A stretch of DNA of 64,000 bases from Prorocentrum cordatum (GCA_963575745.1 CAUYUJ010020684.1:46001-110000), one strand, 5' to 3'; counted from the first letter of the stretch, positions 41,591 to 52,689 are shown. The notes: generated by a model not told the origin, from the letters alone. A program made the numbers and translations.

Positions 41591-42519
41591 GGAGCAGGGG
41601 CAGAAGGGGGAAGCGCGGGTGCAGGAGAAGGAGGAGGAGGATTATCGCGGGTTTGTTGGCAATATCTGGCGGGAGAAATTCGTGCCTTCGACGTCGTCGA
41701 TGACGACGACGACCGCGACGCCTACCAGGGCGATGTCGGCCCAGCCTCGGTCCAGTGCGCAGGGGGCAGAAGCGCAGGGCGTCTCTGCCGGCTGCAGCTG
41801 TAGATGGTGGTGGCGACATTCGCGCTAGAATCGGTCCTGCGAAGTGTTCGGCTCGTGCGTGGGGGCAAGGTGTCGGCGCGCAGTGCGGCCTTGCGGCCCT
41901 TGCGGGCCGCGAGGGGTCGCGTAGAGAACATTTCGCGCAGCGGGGGGGCCCGGCTGGTGCGGGCGAGCGGACGGGTCCATTCCCGATGCAAAGTTGAAGG
42001 GGTTTCAGGGCGGCTGCTCGTGCGGTTCCGCGAGGTCCGCCAGAACAGAGATGGCAGGTGTCGGCGGCGGCGGTCGGAGGGCCGATGCGCGGCAGGTAGC
42101 GCCGGCGGCGTGTGCTGGCGAGGGCGCGGGAGTGCCTGCCCTCGGCGCCGCCGCGCCGGCGGCGGCCCGGGCTCCGCCGGAGCGCGGCGAACGCGCGGGC
42201 TCTGCGCGGCGCGCTAGCGCGAGCGCAATGGCCGTCGCCGACGCCGCGAGGCGCGCGCTGCAGGAAGATCCGTCGGAGAGGCGGGCGCGCTTGGATTTGG
42301 CTGACCGTAACCGGCCAGAGGAGCTGCGTGGCCGCGTCATGGGTCGGTTGCGCGCCATGAATTTGAATTTGTTGATAGAGCATAAGCTGCAGCAGATGTG
42401 CGATCAGTTGTTCCCCGCTGCCTGCCGGGGCAGCGATGATTGAGTCTTCGCTGCGTGATTCCGTGCGGTGGGAGGCGGGGAAGTGATGGGGTGGAAGTAA
42501 GAGTGAGAGGTGTGGAGTA
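41591..42519 (+). other. GC-rich region with one possible short gene (41,994-42,443)
   Basis: The frame closing at 42,443 begins Gly/Ala/Arg-rich but ends with protein-like sequence (MAVADAARRALQEDPSERRA ... LNLLIEHKLQQMCDQLF). It may be the upstream part of LINE copy 2, whose RNase H follows the minisatellite, or an unrelated frame. No domain recognised. Confidence 0.3.
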
Positions 42520-43050
42520 AGCTGTTGGTGTGGGTGTGCGTCTGTGTGTGTATGTTTTTCTTTTGTGTGTGTGTGTGTTGGTGCGTGGGCGTGGCCGTGG
42601 CCGTGGCCGTGGGCGTGGGCGGCGTGGGCGCGGGCGCGTGCGTGGGCGTGTTGCCGTGGGAGTGGAGCGGGCGCGAGCGTGGGCGTGGGTGCGGGCGTGG
42701 GCGCGGGAGCTTGGGCGCCGGGGTGGGAGCAGGCGCCGCCGCGAGCGCGGCCGCGGGTGTGGGCGCAGGCGTGGGTGCGGGCGTGGGCGTGGGCGTGGGC
42801 GTGGTGGCGTGGGCGTGGGGTCGCTGTCGTGGTCGTGGGCGTGGGGGTTTCTGCGGGTGTGGGGGTGGGCGTCGGTGCGGGCGCGGGCGTGTGCGTGTGC
42901 GTGGGCGTGGGCGTGGTCATGGGTGCGGGCTCGTGCGAGCCCGCGGGGTTTGCGCCGTCCGTTCGCAGCCCCCCCCCCACGCTCCCGCATCCTGCCTCGG
43001 GCGCTCCGCGAGGGCGGGGTGGGTGGGGCAGGGGGAGGGCGGGCCCCTGA
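42520..43050 (+). repeat. GGGCGT/GTGT-rich minisatellite
   Basis: Irregular GGGCGTGGGCGTGG and TGTGTG repeats, open in all plus frames. It ends in a gcgctccgcgagggcggg block that is also found beside the GT arrays at 49.1 kb, so it is a dispersed family. It abuts, and seems to have replaced, the first part of the RNase H of LINE copy 2. Confidence 0.85.
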
Positions 43051-43390
43051 CTGGGACAATGAGAGAGCGGACAGACTGACACATGAGGCCCGTCAGGGCC
43101 TAACCTATACCAAAGAGTCTTACGTTTCTATATTTACTAATACGATGAATGTCGTTGCCATTCGGGGTGCCTGGGATGGTGGCGTCTCGGCCGTAGGTGT
43201 TGGGTGTGGCTGCTGGCTTGATATCGGGTTTCGGACAGATACTAACGACTGTGTTTGGGCGGAGGTGTACAGAGAAGCCTGGTGTTTGAGCGATGTATGC
43301 ACAGTTACTCAAGCTGAACTGAGTGCCGCGGAACGGCTGCTAGCAGCCACAGTTCGTCTTGCGCGTGTTTGCCGTCTCTTTTCATGCTGA
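43051..43390 (+). pseudogene. RNase H fragment with permuted order, LINE copy 2
   Basis: WDNERADRLTHEARQG (Asp near 43,072) comes first, then IRGAWDGGVSAVGVGCGCWL (Asp at 43,175), then VTQAELSAAERLLAA (Glu at 43,316), and the frame ends at 43,390. The order and spacing equal those in copies 1 and 3. The part that should hold the GDS-like motif is replaced by the GT-rich minisatellite. The stop shortly after the Glu helix shows that this helix is the real C-terminus of the protein, which supports true permutation. Confidence 0.7.
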
Positions 43391-43730
43391 TGCCTGTGCT
43401 TGTATATATCCAGGCGCTTCGCGCTGTATACTGTATAGGCTGAATTGTAATAGCTGACGCTGCCGTGTGGACGCTGCGACTGGGCTCTGTGAGCCCGCTT
43501 CAGTCGACTCCAAGCCAAGCCAAGCCTCCCTCGTGGCCGTGTGCCCTCATGGCCGCGTACCCTCGAGGCGTAGTCCCTCTCCTGCCCGGGGAACTTCCAC
43601 GAAGGACTGCGCGGGCCGAGCATTTGTTTTACGCGCCCTATCATATACCTTTTGTGAGTTGTGATATAGACATACATTTCATATGTTGCCAGAGTCACGA
43701 CAGGTGGTGGGTGCGACTCTCGTGTGTTAG
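43391..43730. other. Junction between LINE copies 2 and 3
   Basis: Probably 3' tail of copy 2 and 5' leader of copy 3. A small inverted repeat aggcgcttcgcgct lies at 43,411-43,424. No gene. Confidence 0.4.
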
Positions 43731-44199
43731 CCCGACACTTTGGAGAGCGTGGGACTGTATCTGATATTGGGGGGCCGGATTCCTGGGGCGCGCAGGTCCA
43801 GTTGGGGCGACAGTTTGGCTTTGAAGCTGAGAGTGCTGCAGAGTGGTATTCGAGGCAAGGTCCATCGTTCGATTACGACGCACATCAACGTGAGCTGCTG
43901 CAGGGGGATTCCGCTTTCGGGGACGCGAGTTCAGAACGGAAGAGAGAGGGTGGTATTGTTCTGTGCAGAGTACTTTGACAGACGGGACCTGGGAATGGCG
44001 AGTGCTATTTATGCTTCGACGGCTGCTGTTCCCAATGCAATACTTGTTCAGTCCAGGCGCCGCCTGGTTTGCCTGCAGAGGATCATGCCATGGGGGTGGT
44101 GGTGTGGGGTGTGTGTGTGGGGTGGTGGTGGTGGTGGTGGGGCGGGGGCGTGGCAGAGGAGCGTTCAGTCCAATGGAGGAGACAGAAGAGAAGGATCTG

Positions 44200-44492
44200 G
44201 CATGTCTACGCATGAGATGTTCTCTCAGCTCAACGCGGAGCATGGGGAGGTTCAGGAAGAGGTAGCGAGTCGGAAAGCTGACCTCGGACGTGATGTTGAT
44301 GCGATCAATGTGAACGTTGAGAAGAATACTTCCGATCTGGCGGAGGTGAGGAGAGTTTCTGATCGCGGCCAAAAGGACATTTCGGCGTTGCAGGCGGGTG
44401 ATGACAGATCCATGGCGAGCGGCTCCACTCGTGTCAGCAACGCGGGAGCAGCGAAAGGCCAGAGTTGTCTGACGTGCTGGGAGGCGGCGTAA
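44200..44492 (+). CDS. Coiled-coil ORF1-like frame, LINE copy 3
   Basis: From MSTHEMFSQLNAEHGEVQEE the frame runs ~97 codons with heptad-like hydrophobics (DINVNVEKNTSDLAEVRRV). A GGT/GGG-rich run at 44,095-44,155 gives a Gly tract just before it, as the poly(G) does in copy 1. The frame is open from 43,740, but its first part has no clear features. A further frame (44,541-44,822, MNHQENLIQEVVTQCITRL) may be its continuation after a stop. Confidence 0.35.
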
Positions 44493-45099
44493 GTTGAGCT
44501 CAAAGGATGGATTTCTCGGGATGGATGGTGGAATCGTGAAGTGAACCATCAGGAGAATTTGATACAAGAGGTTGTGACTCAGTGCATCACGAGACTTGTT
44601 GAACGCGATGGGTTCAATCAAACGATGAAGGATATATTTGGCCACCAGATGGCGATTGTGAACAACGCTGGACGATGCTGGCCATATGCCACAGGACGCG
44701 TGTATTTCAAGGAAGGCGCACCGCGCCAGTTGTTCTGGGAGATCGTTCAATGTTGGCAGCACCAGTCAGCTTCAGTTAGAGAGTCCAAGACCAGTCCCGA
44801 TGATGATCTGGTTCAATACTGAGGCTTCGCCTTGGAAGCTGCCGCATATCCAGCAGATCGGTAAGTTTCAGGGTACCTTCGCAGTGTTTCGCAATGCTGC
44901 TCAGTCTGCATGTCGTAGTGAGTTGGGTCCTCCATAGACGTTTGTGTGGTGTGCTGCGGACCAGCAGGTGCCTGACACTGGGGCGCTCATTGCAGAGCAT
45001 CATGAGAAGGATGGGTGGTCTCTGATGGCGACGAATCTCCGACCAGACGACCAGACTGCGTTCTGGAGAAGCTCCGATCGACACAGCGGCGGGGCCACG

Positions 45100-45920
45100 A
45101 TGCTCCTGTGCACGAGGTGGCTACGTGGAACATCAACATGAGATCGAGTGAGATGGCTCCGGCTTTGCTTGCACAGTGCCAATTCTATATCGTATGCTTG
45201 CAGGACTGTCAGTATACTGATATGTTATACTACTATCGGTGCGGAGTGGAGGTTAGATTCAGTGCGCGCAGGAGAGCTGCGGTAGCCTCCCGCTGGAACT
45301 GGAGGGCAAGCCTCATGCATTCGTTTGCGGGGGGGCGGTTTTCGGTTTCGCAGCTTGCGGGAGTGGTAGTTGCCTCTGTATACCTACCGACTGAGCAGGG
45401 TGTTGGAGGTGGGCTAACCGAGTAATCTGGGGTCCTGGCAACCGTGATCGCATATTTGCGTGAATGTAGATCAGGAAGTGGTGGTCGTGTCTCGTGCTTC
45501 GGCGGGGTGGATGCGGAGACGGAGCTGGGGCCGAACTTCTTGGAGGTGACGGGTGAGGGGCTGGTTGAGACTTGCATGAGGGAGGACAGTAGAGTGCACG
45601 GTGAGAGGAGGGACATGCTCATCAGGTTCATGAACGTGTGGGGTTATGAGCCATCAGCGCACAGAGGGAGCGTCGTATTACACATGTACCATACAACGGG
45701 CTGGGACATCAAATGGCGTTGGGTTATATAATGATACGTATCAGCTTCGCTGGCACAGAGAGGCGCGGAGAGTTTCCATATCCAGTGATCGTGCATGGTT
45801 GCGCGTCAGATTGCAGCGCTGTGCCTTAGTCAAACCGTTCGCGCGCCAGAAGCCGCCATCGCTGGTCAATTTGAGGCCTGGGGACCTTGAATCTGCGAGA
45901 GGGTATTCTGCCGGCTAGGG
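45100..45920 (+). pseudogene. LINE endonuclease remnant, copy 3
   Basis: VATWNINMRSSEMAPALLAQ and IVCLQDCQYT (45,118-45,225) match the first EEP blocks, and LAGVVVASVYLPTEQ a middle strand. In the next frame CFGGVDAETELGPN (near 45,500) stands where GGDFNAETELG would be expected, with the F-N pair lost. A third frame has SISSDRAWLRVRL for the S-D-H box, with His lost. Catalytically dead by these changes. Confidence 0.6.
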
Positions 45921-46350
45921 GAGTTGAGGGCGGAAGACCTTGCGCGCAGATCTGGTCAGGTCGACTTCGATGACGTGGGATGGGGGGTCTCGGCGGGTAC
46001 TGCGCGGCGCATTGGCCGCGCAGAGGGGCACGCGGAAAACAGGCCATTGAAGAAACCTGGTCGTTGGAGTGATATTGAGGCTGAGCTCAGGAGGGGTGTC
46101 TGGGGCGAACGTAAAGAGCAGCTGCAACGTAGGTGCGTCGCGCTGAGGATGAAAATCAAGGGAACAGCTGACGAGGGACTTCGGTGGGCCAAAGAGTAAA
46201 CAACGTAACGTCATCAGTAGTGTTCGTTGTACTGGGGAGGGGACGGAGGACAAGCGACATTAGAAGAAAGAGCTCGATGACCATGCAAACCAAGAGCGCA
46301 GTTTTATTGAGGTGGGCAGGGATGCACAGAGGGAGTTCGTTTTGCTTCTG
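45921..46350 (+). pseudogene. LINE linker region, copy 3
   Basis: A 91-codon frame (45,924-46,199) rich in Arg and Glu, comparable to the basic linker that precedes RT in copy 1. No motif. Confidence 0.35.
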
Positions 46351-46357
46351 AGGGACC

Positions 46358-47893
46358 TTGAGGAGCAAGAGGGGGGGGCGATCTCGCGCGATGTCCATGG
46401 GCATTACGTTGGCGGCTCGAACTCGCCTGAAAGGCGGCGCGGCGGCGGGAGATGACAACCTTGTTGCCGAGATTCTCAAAGCAATTCCGTGGCGTGCACT
46501 CCTTTTGACCCGCGGGGGTTTCCTGGACATCCCGGCGCAGCGGGCCCCGACGCCGTCGGCCTGGCGGAGGCCATATTTTCAGATGGTACGAAAGATTCCG
46601 ATTGTGCAGCCGTTGGTGGATCCACGTGGTATGTGTTTGTTGGCTATCATGAGCAAATGGTATTATGGCATGCAGATTGTATTGTGTTGAGCGTCGTGGG
46701 CACGAGAGGGGGGTCGTGGCATATGTGTTCCCGGAGGGGCACAACGTGCATCATAACACGGCGCCGCTGTAGCATATCACGCGGCACTCTAACATTTGGG
46801 GTAAGCATGAGGCGACGCACATTGTGACGGCGGATATCTGGGGGACCTCTGATCGTGTCACGGTGAAGGTGGTTCGTCGAGCTCTGAAACATTTGTTTCT
46901 GGTTGATTTCATCGTGGCGGTGATTGGGCCGATGTTGTGCAACCAGGTTGTGTTCGAGTCCAGGACGTCTATAGTGTGTTGATTGATTAGAACAAATATG
47001 TACGGACGTGCGGGAAGGAGGGACCTCTTCTCCTTTTTTTTTGGGGGGGGGAATGGGGGCGAGCTGGGGTGAGATTGTACGGGCATGGTCGGAGCTACGT
47101 TTTGGGTATTGCCTGGAAGGAGACGGTGTGGACGGTGCGAGAGTGAGCCATTCATTTGGGCGGGCAGTGTTGTGCTTATGGGAAAGTCGGCGGCATGAGC
47201 TCAACGTGTGATGGCGATGGTGACCGCCGTGCTGCGCAGGGCGGGAATGGACTGGAAGCCTGACTGTGTGGGATATCTGATCTTCGGATTGGCCCATCGG
47301 GAATATCTTGTGTATCATCGGATGCAATCTGTCCACCGTGAGGAGGGCCAAACTTGCCAATGCAGTATCGTGCACCTGTGGTGCTTCCCAGGCAGGCTCA
47401 ATGCACGCTGCTTGGGGTCAGGCTTGTATGCGGCGCTCGTGGATTTGTCACGGTGCAGCGCAAAAATGATGCAGGGAGGAGGTCTTTCTTGGCCGACGCG
47501 AGATTGTACATGTCATGGGCGATCTGTCTGAACTACATGCTTCGACGGCATCAGGCCCGTGCGCGAGCTTTCGTATGTCGCGGGCGTGTTGGATGGTGCT
47601 GTAACCTCGCGACACTGCGCATGTTGCGGGCGCTTGAAGGCATCTGTTTGAATAGGATGAGGGGACTGCGCAAACGGCGCGATCGGAGCTGGGGGGATTT
47701 CAGGACGATTGCAATGACAAAACGGAGGGGTATGTTCAGAGAGGCGAGTTTCAAGGGTCTGCCTGAGAGAGTGTTGCGGTGCAGTCTTGAATTTGCGATG
47801 GAGGCGCCGGCGTGCACAACAAACAAGCCAACGCGCATCGATAGCATATCGTTGCAGCAAGCGTTTAGGTGTATGTTGCATGCAGCAGGTTAG
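46358..47893 (+). pseudogene. LINE reverse transcriptase, copy 3, frameshifted
   Basis: The first frame has GGAAAGDDNLVAEILKAIPW (fingers) and MVRKIPIVQPLVDPRGMCLL to 46,690. Motif A TADIWGTSDRV is in another frame (Asp at 46,833). Motifs B and C are not recognisable in 47,000-47,200. The C-terminal part (47,354-47,893) has CTLLGVRLVCGARG, then LRALEGICLNRMRGLRKRR, closely matching EGMCLPRMSGRRK in copy 1. Several indels separate these. Confidence 0.65.
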
Positions 47894-47899
47894 TGGACC

Positions 47900-48670
47900 A
47901 TGCAGCGTGATGCTCTTGTGCCGTCGCACGGCAGTCTGAGGAAGGCCCGGCCCCGCGAGAGGAGGAGGAGCGGACGCATGCGGGGGGACGGAGAAAGCTG
48001 GCGCAGCCCGTGGGAGCAGTGGAAAAGACTCTGCTGGCGCGACCGCCTGATGACACAACGTGATTGGCACTCACTTCTACATCATATTATAAATATTATA
48101 CCTTGGCCCCAGATGGGCGATCTGTTCACGATGCCGGGTAGTAAAGAACGTACTGCGAAGACATGTGCGAGATGCGACGGGGCTGTTCCGGCAACTCACT
48201 TGGCCGTGATCACTGGGCAAACTATTATTTGGAGGCCCCAAGCGGATGACATGCTGATTCAGATGTGTGGGGACAGAACAATTGTGGTGGAATGGTTGAG
48301 AAGGGGGTGGGCTACTGAGCGCAATGGCCATGTGGAGGAATGCAATACTCAGGCACCGTCTATTCGGTATGATTATTTGAAGCATATTAGCAGAGAAGGC
48401 AACGCCTACGCTGACGAGCTCACATGGCACGCTCGGGAGAGTAGGGGGAGCACTGCTACGGCCGATATCATACACCACCGTGCGAACATCAAGTGCATCG
48501 GTGGATGTTGGGATGGTGGCGTCTCGGAGTCGGGGTCCGCTGGGGGCTTCTGGTCCGAAGTGAGGTTTGAGGCATCACCTTGGTCTTTAGCTTCTTTGCA
48601 GGGTTTCCTCTGAGGAGAATGCAAGTGTCACCGAGGCTGAGTTGTCGGCGGTTGAGCGCCTGTGTACAGG
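47900..48670 (+). pseudogene. RNase H with circularly permuted motif order, LINE copy 3
   Basis: The first frame (47,900-48,613) gives QMCGDRTIVVEWLRRGW (Asp125), HISREGNAYADELTWHAR (Asp172) and GGCWDGGVSESGSAGGFW (Asp205). The Glu motif VTEAELSAVERL follows in another phase at about 48,627-48,660 (Glu codon at 48,639). The shift near 48,600 sits beside ttctttgcag, so a splice acceptor is possible but a simple indel is as likely. Upstream of Asp125 no DGG-type strand is present, so the domain does not simply continue a normal RNase H. Confidence 0.7.
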
Positions 48671-48972
48671 TGTAGTCCCGATTGTCAGGGACCTCGTGGT
48701 CATCGTCGAGCGGAGGCGGCGGATCGTCAACCCTGCATTTGTTTAGGCCTGGGCGCTCGCGCCTTCCGTGGCCTGACCAAGCGCCGAGCCTCCCCCCTCC
48801 GGAGCGCCGGCAGGAGGCGGCGGGGGTCGCGCGGGGGCGGCGGGGAAGCGCGAGGGAGGAGGTCGTTGAGCAGGCGGGGAAATGTGCGTGAGTGCTCGAT
48901 CGTTATGAAGCGTGGGTGTCCGTGGATGATTTCGTGTGAGTGTGTTCATCTGTGTGTTGGTATGAGGTCGGT

Positions 48973-49018
<46 letters not shown>

Positions 49019-49480
49019 TGTGTGTGTGTGTCTTGTGTGTGCGCGCGTGTGCGCGCGCGCGTGGGTGGCGCCGCCCGCAAGCCCCCCCCCGTCCCCTGTT
49101 CCTTTGGCGCTGGCGCTCCGCGAGGGCGGAATGGTGGACTGGAGGGAAGGCTGGCCCTTTCATGGGGCGGCGCTTCCCCCCTCTGGAGCGCCGGCGGGCG
49201 GGGCGGGGGAGGCGCGGGAAATGCAGGGGTGTGGTGTGTGTGTGTGTGTGTGGGCTCTAAGCAGGCGGGCAAGGGGTGCGTGATCGCGTGGTCGTCAGTG
49301 CGTGGGTGTCCGTGCATCTTTGCGAGTGCGTTTGCGTGTGCGTGTGTGTATGTGTGTGTGTGTGTGCGCGTGTGTGTGTGTGTGTGTGAATGTGTGAATG
49401 TAGGTGTGGGTGGTGCCTTGCTGTGGTGGCGGCGCGGGCGCGCGCGGTGGCGGGTGTCGGCGGGTTTGGAGCTGCCCTGC
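48671..49480. repeat. GT-rich microsatellites with gcgctccgcgagggcgg blocks
   Basis: (GT)n runs at 48,975-49,060, 49,231-49,251 and 49,335-49,400, alternating with GC-rich blocks (ggcgctccgcgagggcgg, ctggagcgccggc). The block from 48,780 has a partner at 49,170 and another next to the 42.5-kb minisatellite. No gene supported. Confidence 0.8.
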
Positions 49481-49599
49481 TATCCGGGTATTGGACGCTG
49501 CAAGTGGACCCCACAAGTGTCTTCAACTATTTTTGCGCGCGTTGGGCTTCGCTGCTTTCCAGGTTTTGAATCACACGAGTGAGTAAAAACCACGCGCCA

Positions 49600-50690
49600 C
49601 CAGCGCACTTCTCCCTCGTCCCTCTGCCTCCGGCTGACTTCCTCTGCCCGGTCTCGCTGCTTTTCTTCTCCCTCTCTGCGGACGCCAGCAGCCGCAGCCG
49701 CGGCAGGAAAAAGAAAACCACCACGAGGGAATCGCGATAGTTTCCCCCTCCCAGACGCGGCCGCAGCCTCGGCTAGGGCTGCAAACGCAGCGGCCGCGTT
49801 GCTTGAGCCTCGAACGTGTCACGAGAAGTGTTTCCCTATTCGTTTTCCAATGCGCGTGCCTGCACTCTTACCGCACGTCCTTCGCAGCTCTACTTCGGAG
49901 CTTGCTTGTCGTAGGTTGCAAGCTGCCCAGGCATGCCCACTGTCTGGCATGCATCTCCTGCGAAGCTCACAGCTTGCCAGCTTTCCAGCGTCTAGATAAG
50001 CAACTCTCACAAACGTTCTTCCGTGATAGCTTCATAAAACTAAGAGAAGGTTGTTAGATAAGAAGCCGAAGCTTCAGGGTAGCCCCGGAGGTGGTTTCGG
50101 TTTCCGGGAAAAATAACCCCGCTCTGGCTTGCTTGAGGCCGCAGCGTGTTCCGGCAGGCCTTTTCTAAGCGTTTCCCAATGCGCGTGCCCGGAAGCTCTC
50201 CAGAAGGTCCTTTGGAAAATCTCTCCAGGTCCTTCAGAGTCTTTCGCCACGCCTTTCCACGCCCTTCGGGCGCCCTGCTATCCAGGTTTCGGATTCCACA
50301 AGTTCTCCAAACCTGCAAGCTTTCTAGTTAACCTTGTGCCAAGATGTATTTTCCGACCGTCATGAAGGCTCCGACCTGAGGGTTCCTGGATAGTTCTCTG
50401 AAGTCTAAGAGGGTTTCACATTAGAGTCCGGCAGGCAGGGCTAGGCCAGCTCCTCTGCAAGGCTTCCTGTCATGCAGGCAGCGACCTGTTTGGCCCAGGG
50501 TCCACAAATGCCTTTTCCTTTTCGTTCCCACTGCGCGTGCCTGAAGTCTTTCTGCAGGTCCAGCTCCTTCGAAGCTGCTTCGAAACTATTCGAAGCTTAT
50601 AAGCTCCCCAGGCATGTTTTCCATGATCCCTGACAGCGCTTCCTACACGAATTAACCAAGCTTGCAAGCCTCCAGACATACGAGATCTTG
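49600..50690 (+). repeat. ~340-bp tandem repeat, three diverged units
   Basis: The block cgttttccaatgcgcgtgcc at about 49,840 recurs near 50,168 (cgtttcccaatgcgcgtgcc) and 50,522 (cgttcccactgcgcgtgcct), each followed by ctcttyygcaggtcc-like and agcttgccagctttccag-like blocks. No coding evidence. Confidence 0.65.
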
Positions 50691-50789
50691 TGCCTCGTTC
50701 TCTGGCAAAGAGGTCTCGTTAGTGATGAGCTCGGCCATCTTGACCATTGCCTCAATTGCGATCTCCATCTGTAGGTCGGTGACGAAGAA

Positions 50790-52673
50790 TGGTGTCGGCG
50801 TGCACGTGGGGTTGTGGCGTATTGATGCTTGATGTCCGTGAGGAGGTCTCTCTTAAGCTGAAGCACCACTGCTTTGTCATGCATATCGTCGTGCCTGCGG
50901 TTCTTGGGGTATGTCAGCATGTTAACCACGAAATGATTTGCGCGGTTTGCCAAGTCCCTTTGTCGCTGGTTCGTGTAGAGAGGGTGCGCGTATTGCAGCT
51001 CGTGGGACCCGCAGTAGCTGTTGAGAGCCCCCTCTATGTAGGCCATGACTTGGTCGTACTCGATGCGGAGGTCGTCGACTTTCGCGTCTCTGTCGGCTTC
51101 TGCTGGGTCGGTCAGTTCGAGCATCTCGTCGTAGTGATGGAGGATGGCCACGTGGGTGTGTATCTTGGACATCACGCGCTCTCGCTCGTATGGGTCGTTG
51201 CTGATCACGACGGTGAGGTGCTCGATGATGTCGTGCATGCGGTCCTCGATCCGCATTCCAGTTCTCATGCCTTGCGGTGGTTGAGGTGGTGGTCGCTTTG
51301 CGAGCTCGATGGCTGCGTCTCGTATGCGCTTGATGTCGTCGTCGTTCGCCTTCGAGGTTGTTGTGACCCGACCCGTCGTGGTTTGGATCCCGTCTGGCCC
51401 TTTTGTCTGGTTTTTTCGTGGTGTCGTCGGCGGTGGCTTTGTAGGTACGTCCTGTCATAGTTCAGGTGTGCTCGGTTGCTTGCCCTCGCTGCTGCATGCT
51501 GTTTCTACAATGGTCTGCTTTGCAATCGGGGATGGCGTCAGGATAGCCTGTGGAGCTTTGTAGCGTAGCGGGAGGTACGGAACTGTGTCTGTTTGTGCTG
51601 GTGTCGTTTTCATAGACTGCTTTGGCTCCTCGTCGTGTTTAGGCTGGGCTCGTAAGTTGCTGCTGGGGACCGACACCTCATGGCTGGAGGAGGCGGGGGC
51701 CCTTGGATCGGGGCGGCCATCAGGTCAGGCATTAGTGTCGTCACAGTCGCGTTTTGTGGTCTGATGTTCGGGTCCGTCGTTACTATGTGCGTCTGTGCTG
51801 CATAGATCTCTGCGATGATCATGAGTATCCCTGGCTGGGTGCCGAGGCTGTCGTATGACTTGTGAATGGCAGCCGCGTGTGGCGGCCGGTGTCGGTGTCG
51901 GAACGCTTCAAGTCGGTGACATCGCTGTCGGTCATGTAGTCAACTGATTGCCTTAATCGGTCCACGCTGTTTTTGAATTTGACGTCGTCGCTGTAGTCTG
52001 TGATGCCAGTGTCGAGGGAAGCGGTGTCGTCCGTGAAGGACCAAACCCAGGGTGATTGCGACCGCTGCTTCGAAGGGGTGGGAGGTGTCTGGCGGCGGCG
52101 GCTGTGTCCTGGTTGGGGCGGCTATCGTCGCGGGTAACGGATAATGTTGTGGACGACGATCAATTGAGAGGAAGCATGTTGCCAAATAATTTTCAAATGT
52201 CTAAGCGATGCTTAAAACATGTCGTAAACATGTAAAAATAAAAACTTTCTTTTGGACAAGGTCTCGGACAGTATACCGTCTTGTGCTCGGCCGGGTACCC
52301 GTCCAGCTAATTTAGGGAAGGTCGGGTCCAAGCGTGGGTCTTCTTGTGGTATGTAGTCGAGTACCTCAGCTCCAGGTCGCATGTTCTGTCCCTGCACCAA
52401 CCTTGGCATGTCGTCTTGCTGGAGTTCGGGCGCCGCTGATGGCGCGCTGTCGCGGTGTCCGTGCTGGGTGAGTTGCTGTACTCTCTCTGCGTTTCCAGCT
52501 GACAAGTATTTTGGTCCAACAGAAATGGTGAAAGTGGTCTGGCGTGCGAAGGTGATCTCGGGATGAGGTTGAAGTTCGTGTAGTCGATAGTGGCGATGCA
52601 TGGTCTCAATTCCGTTGCCAAGCTGCTGGTCGCGTGCTAGGTCGACTGTTGGCTGCATAGCAGGCTGCTCCAT
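50790..52673 (-). pseudogene. Unrecognised minus-strand gene, frameshifted
   Basis: Reading from MEQPAMQPTVDLARDQQLGN at 52,673 gives a 153-aa first frame (to 52,212). Coherent pieces follow in other frames: a segment with VDRLRQSVDYMTDSDVTDL (about 52,060-51,880), MIIAEIYAAQTHIVTTDPN (51,822 on, ending in a Pro run), VPSSNLRAQPKHDEEPKQ (51,676 on), and the longest one, KANDDDIKRIRDAAIELAKR, then RMHDIIEHLTVVISNDPYER to about 50,790. The last piece is helical and acidic, like a coiled-coil or Gag-type protein. No domain known to me. The ordered, same-strand pieces suggest one gene with introns or indels. The 3' limit is uncertain. Confidence 0.45.
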
Positions 52674-52689
52674 GGCGAATTATGGTGCT

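Larger units (their letters stand above)
43731..48670 (+). mobile_element. Decayed LINE-type retrotransposon, copy 3
   Basis: In order: an unassigned start (43.74-44.15 kb), a coiled-coil ORF1-like frame (44.2-44.5 kb), endonuclease remnants (45.1-45.9 kb), reverse transcriptase in several frames (46.35-47.9 kb) and permuted RNase H (47.9-48.67 kb). Same family as copy 1 by RT motif A style (TADIWGTSDRV versus SCDIGRAFDAV) and by the RNase H. It lies head-to-tail behind copy 2. Many frameshifts, presumably dead. Confidence 0.7.

Noticed and set aside
40632-43082. 816-codon minus-strand frame
   Set aside because: Crosses the 30-bp minisatellite, GC-rich DNA and GT minisatellite with only low-complexity content, and it is antisense to the RNase H fragment's flank.
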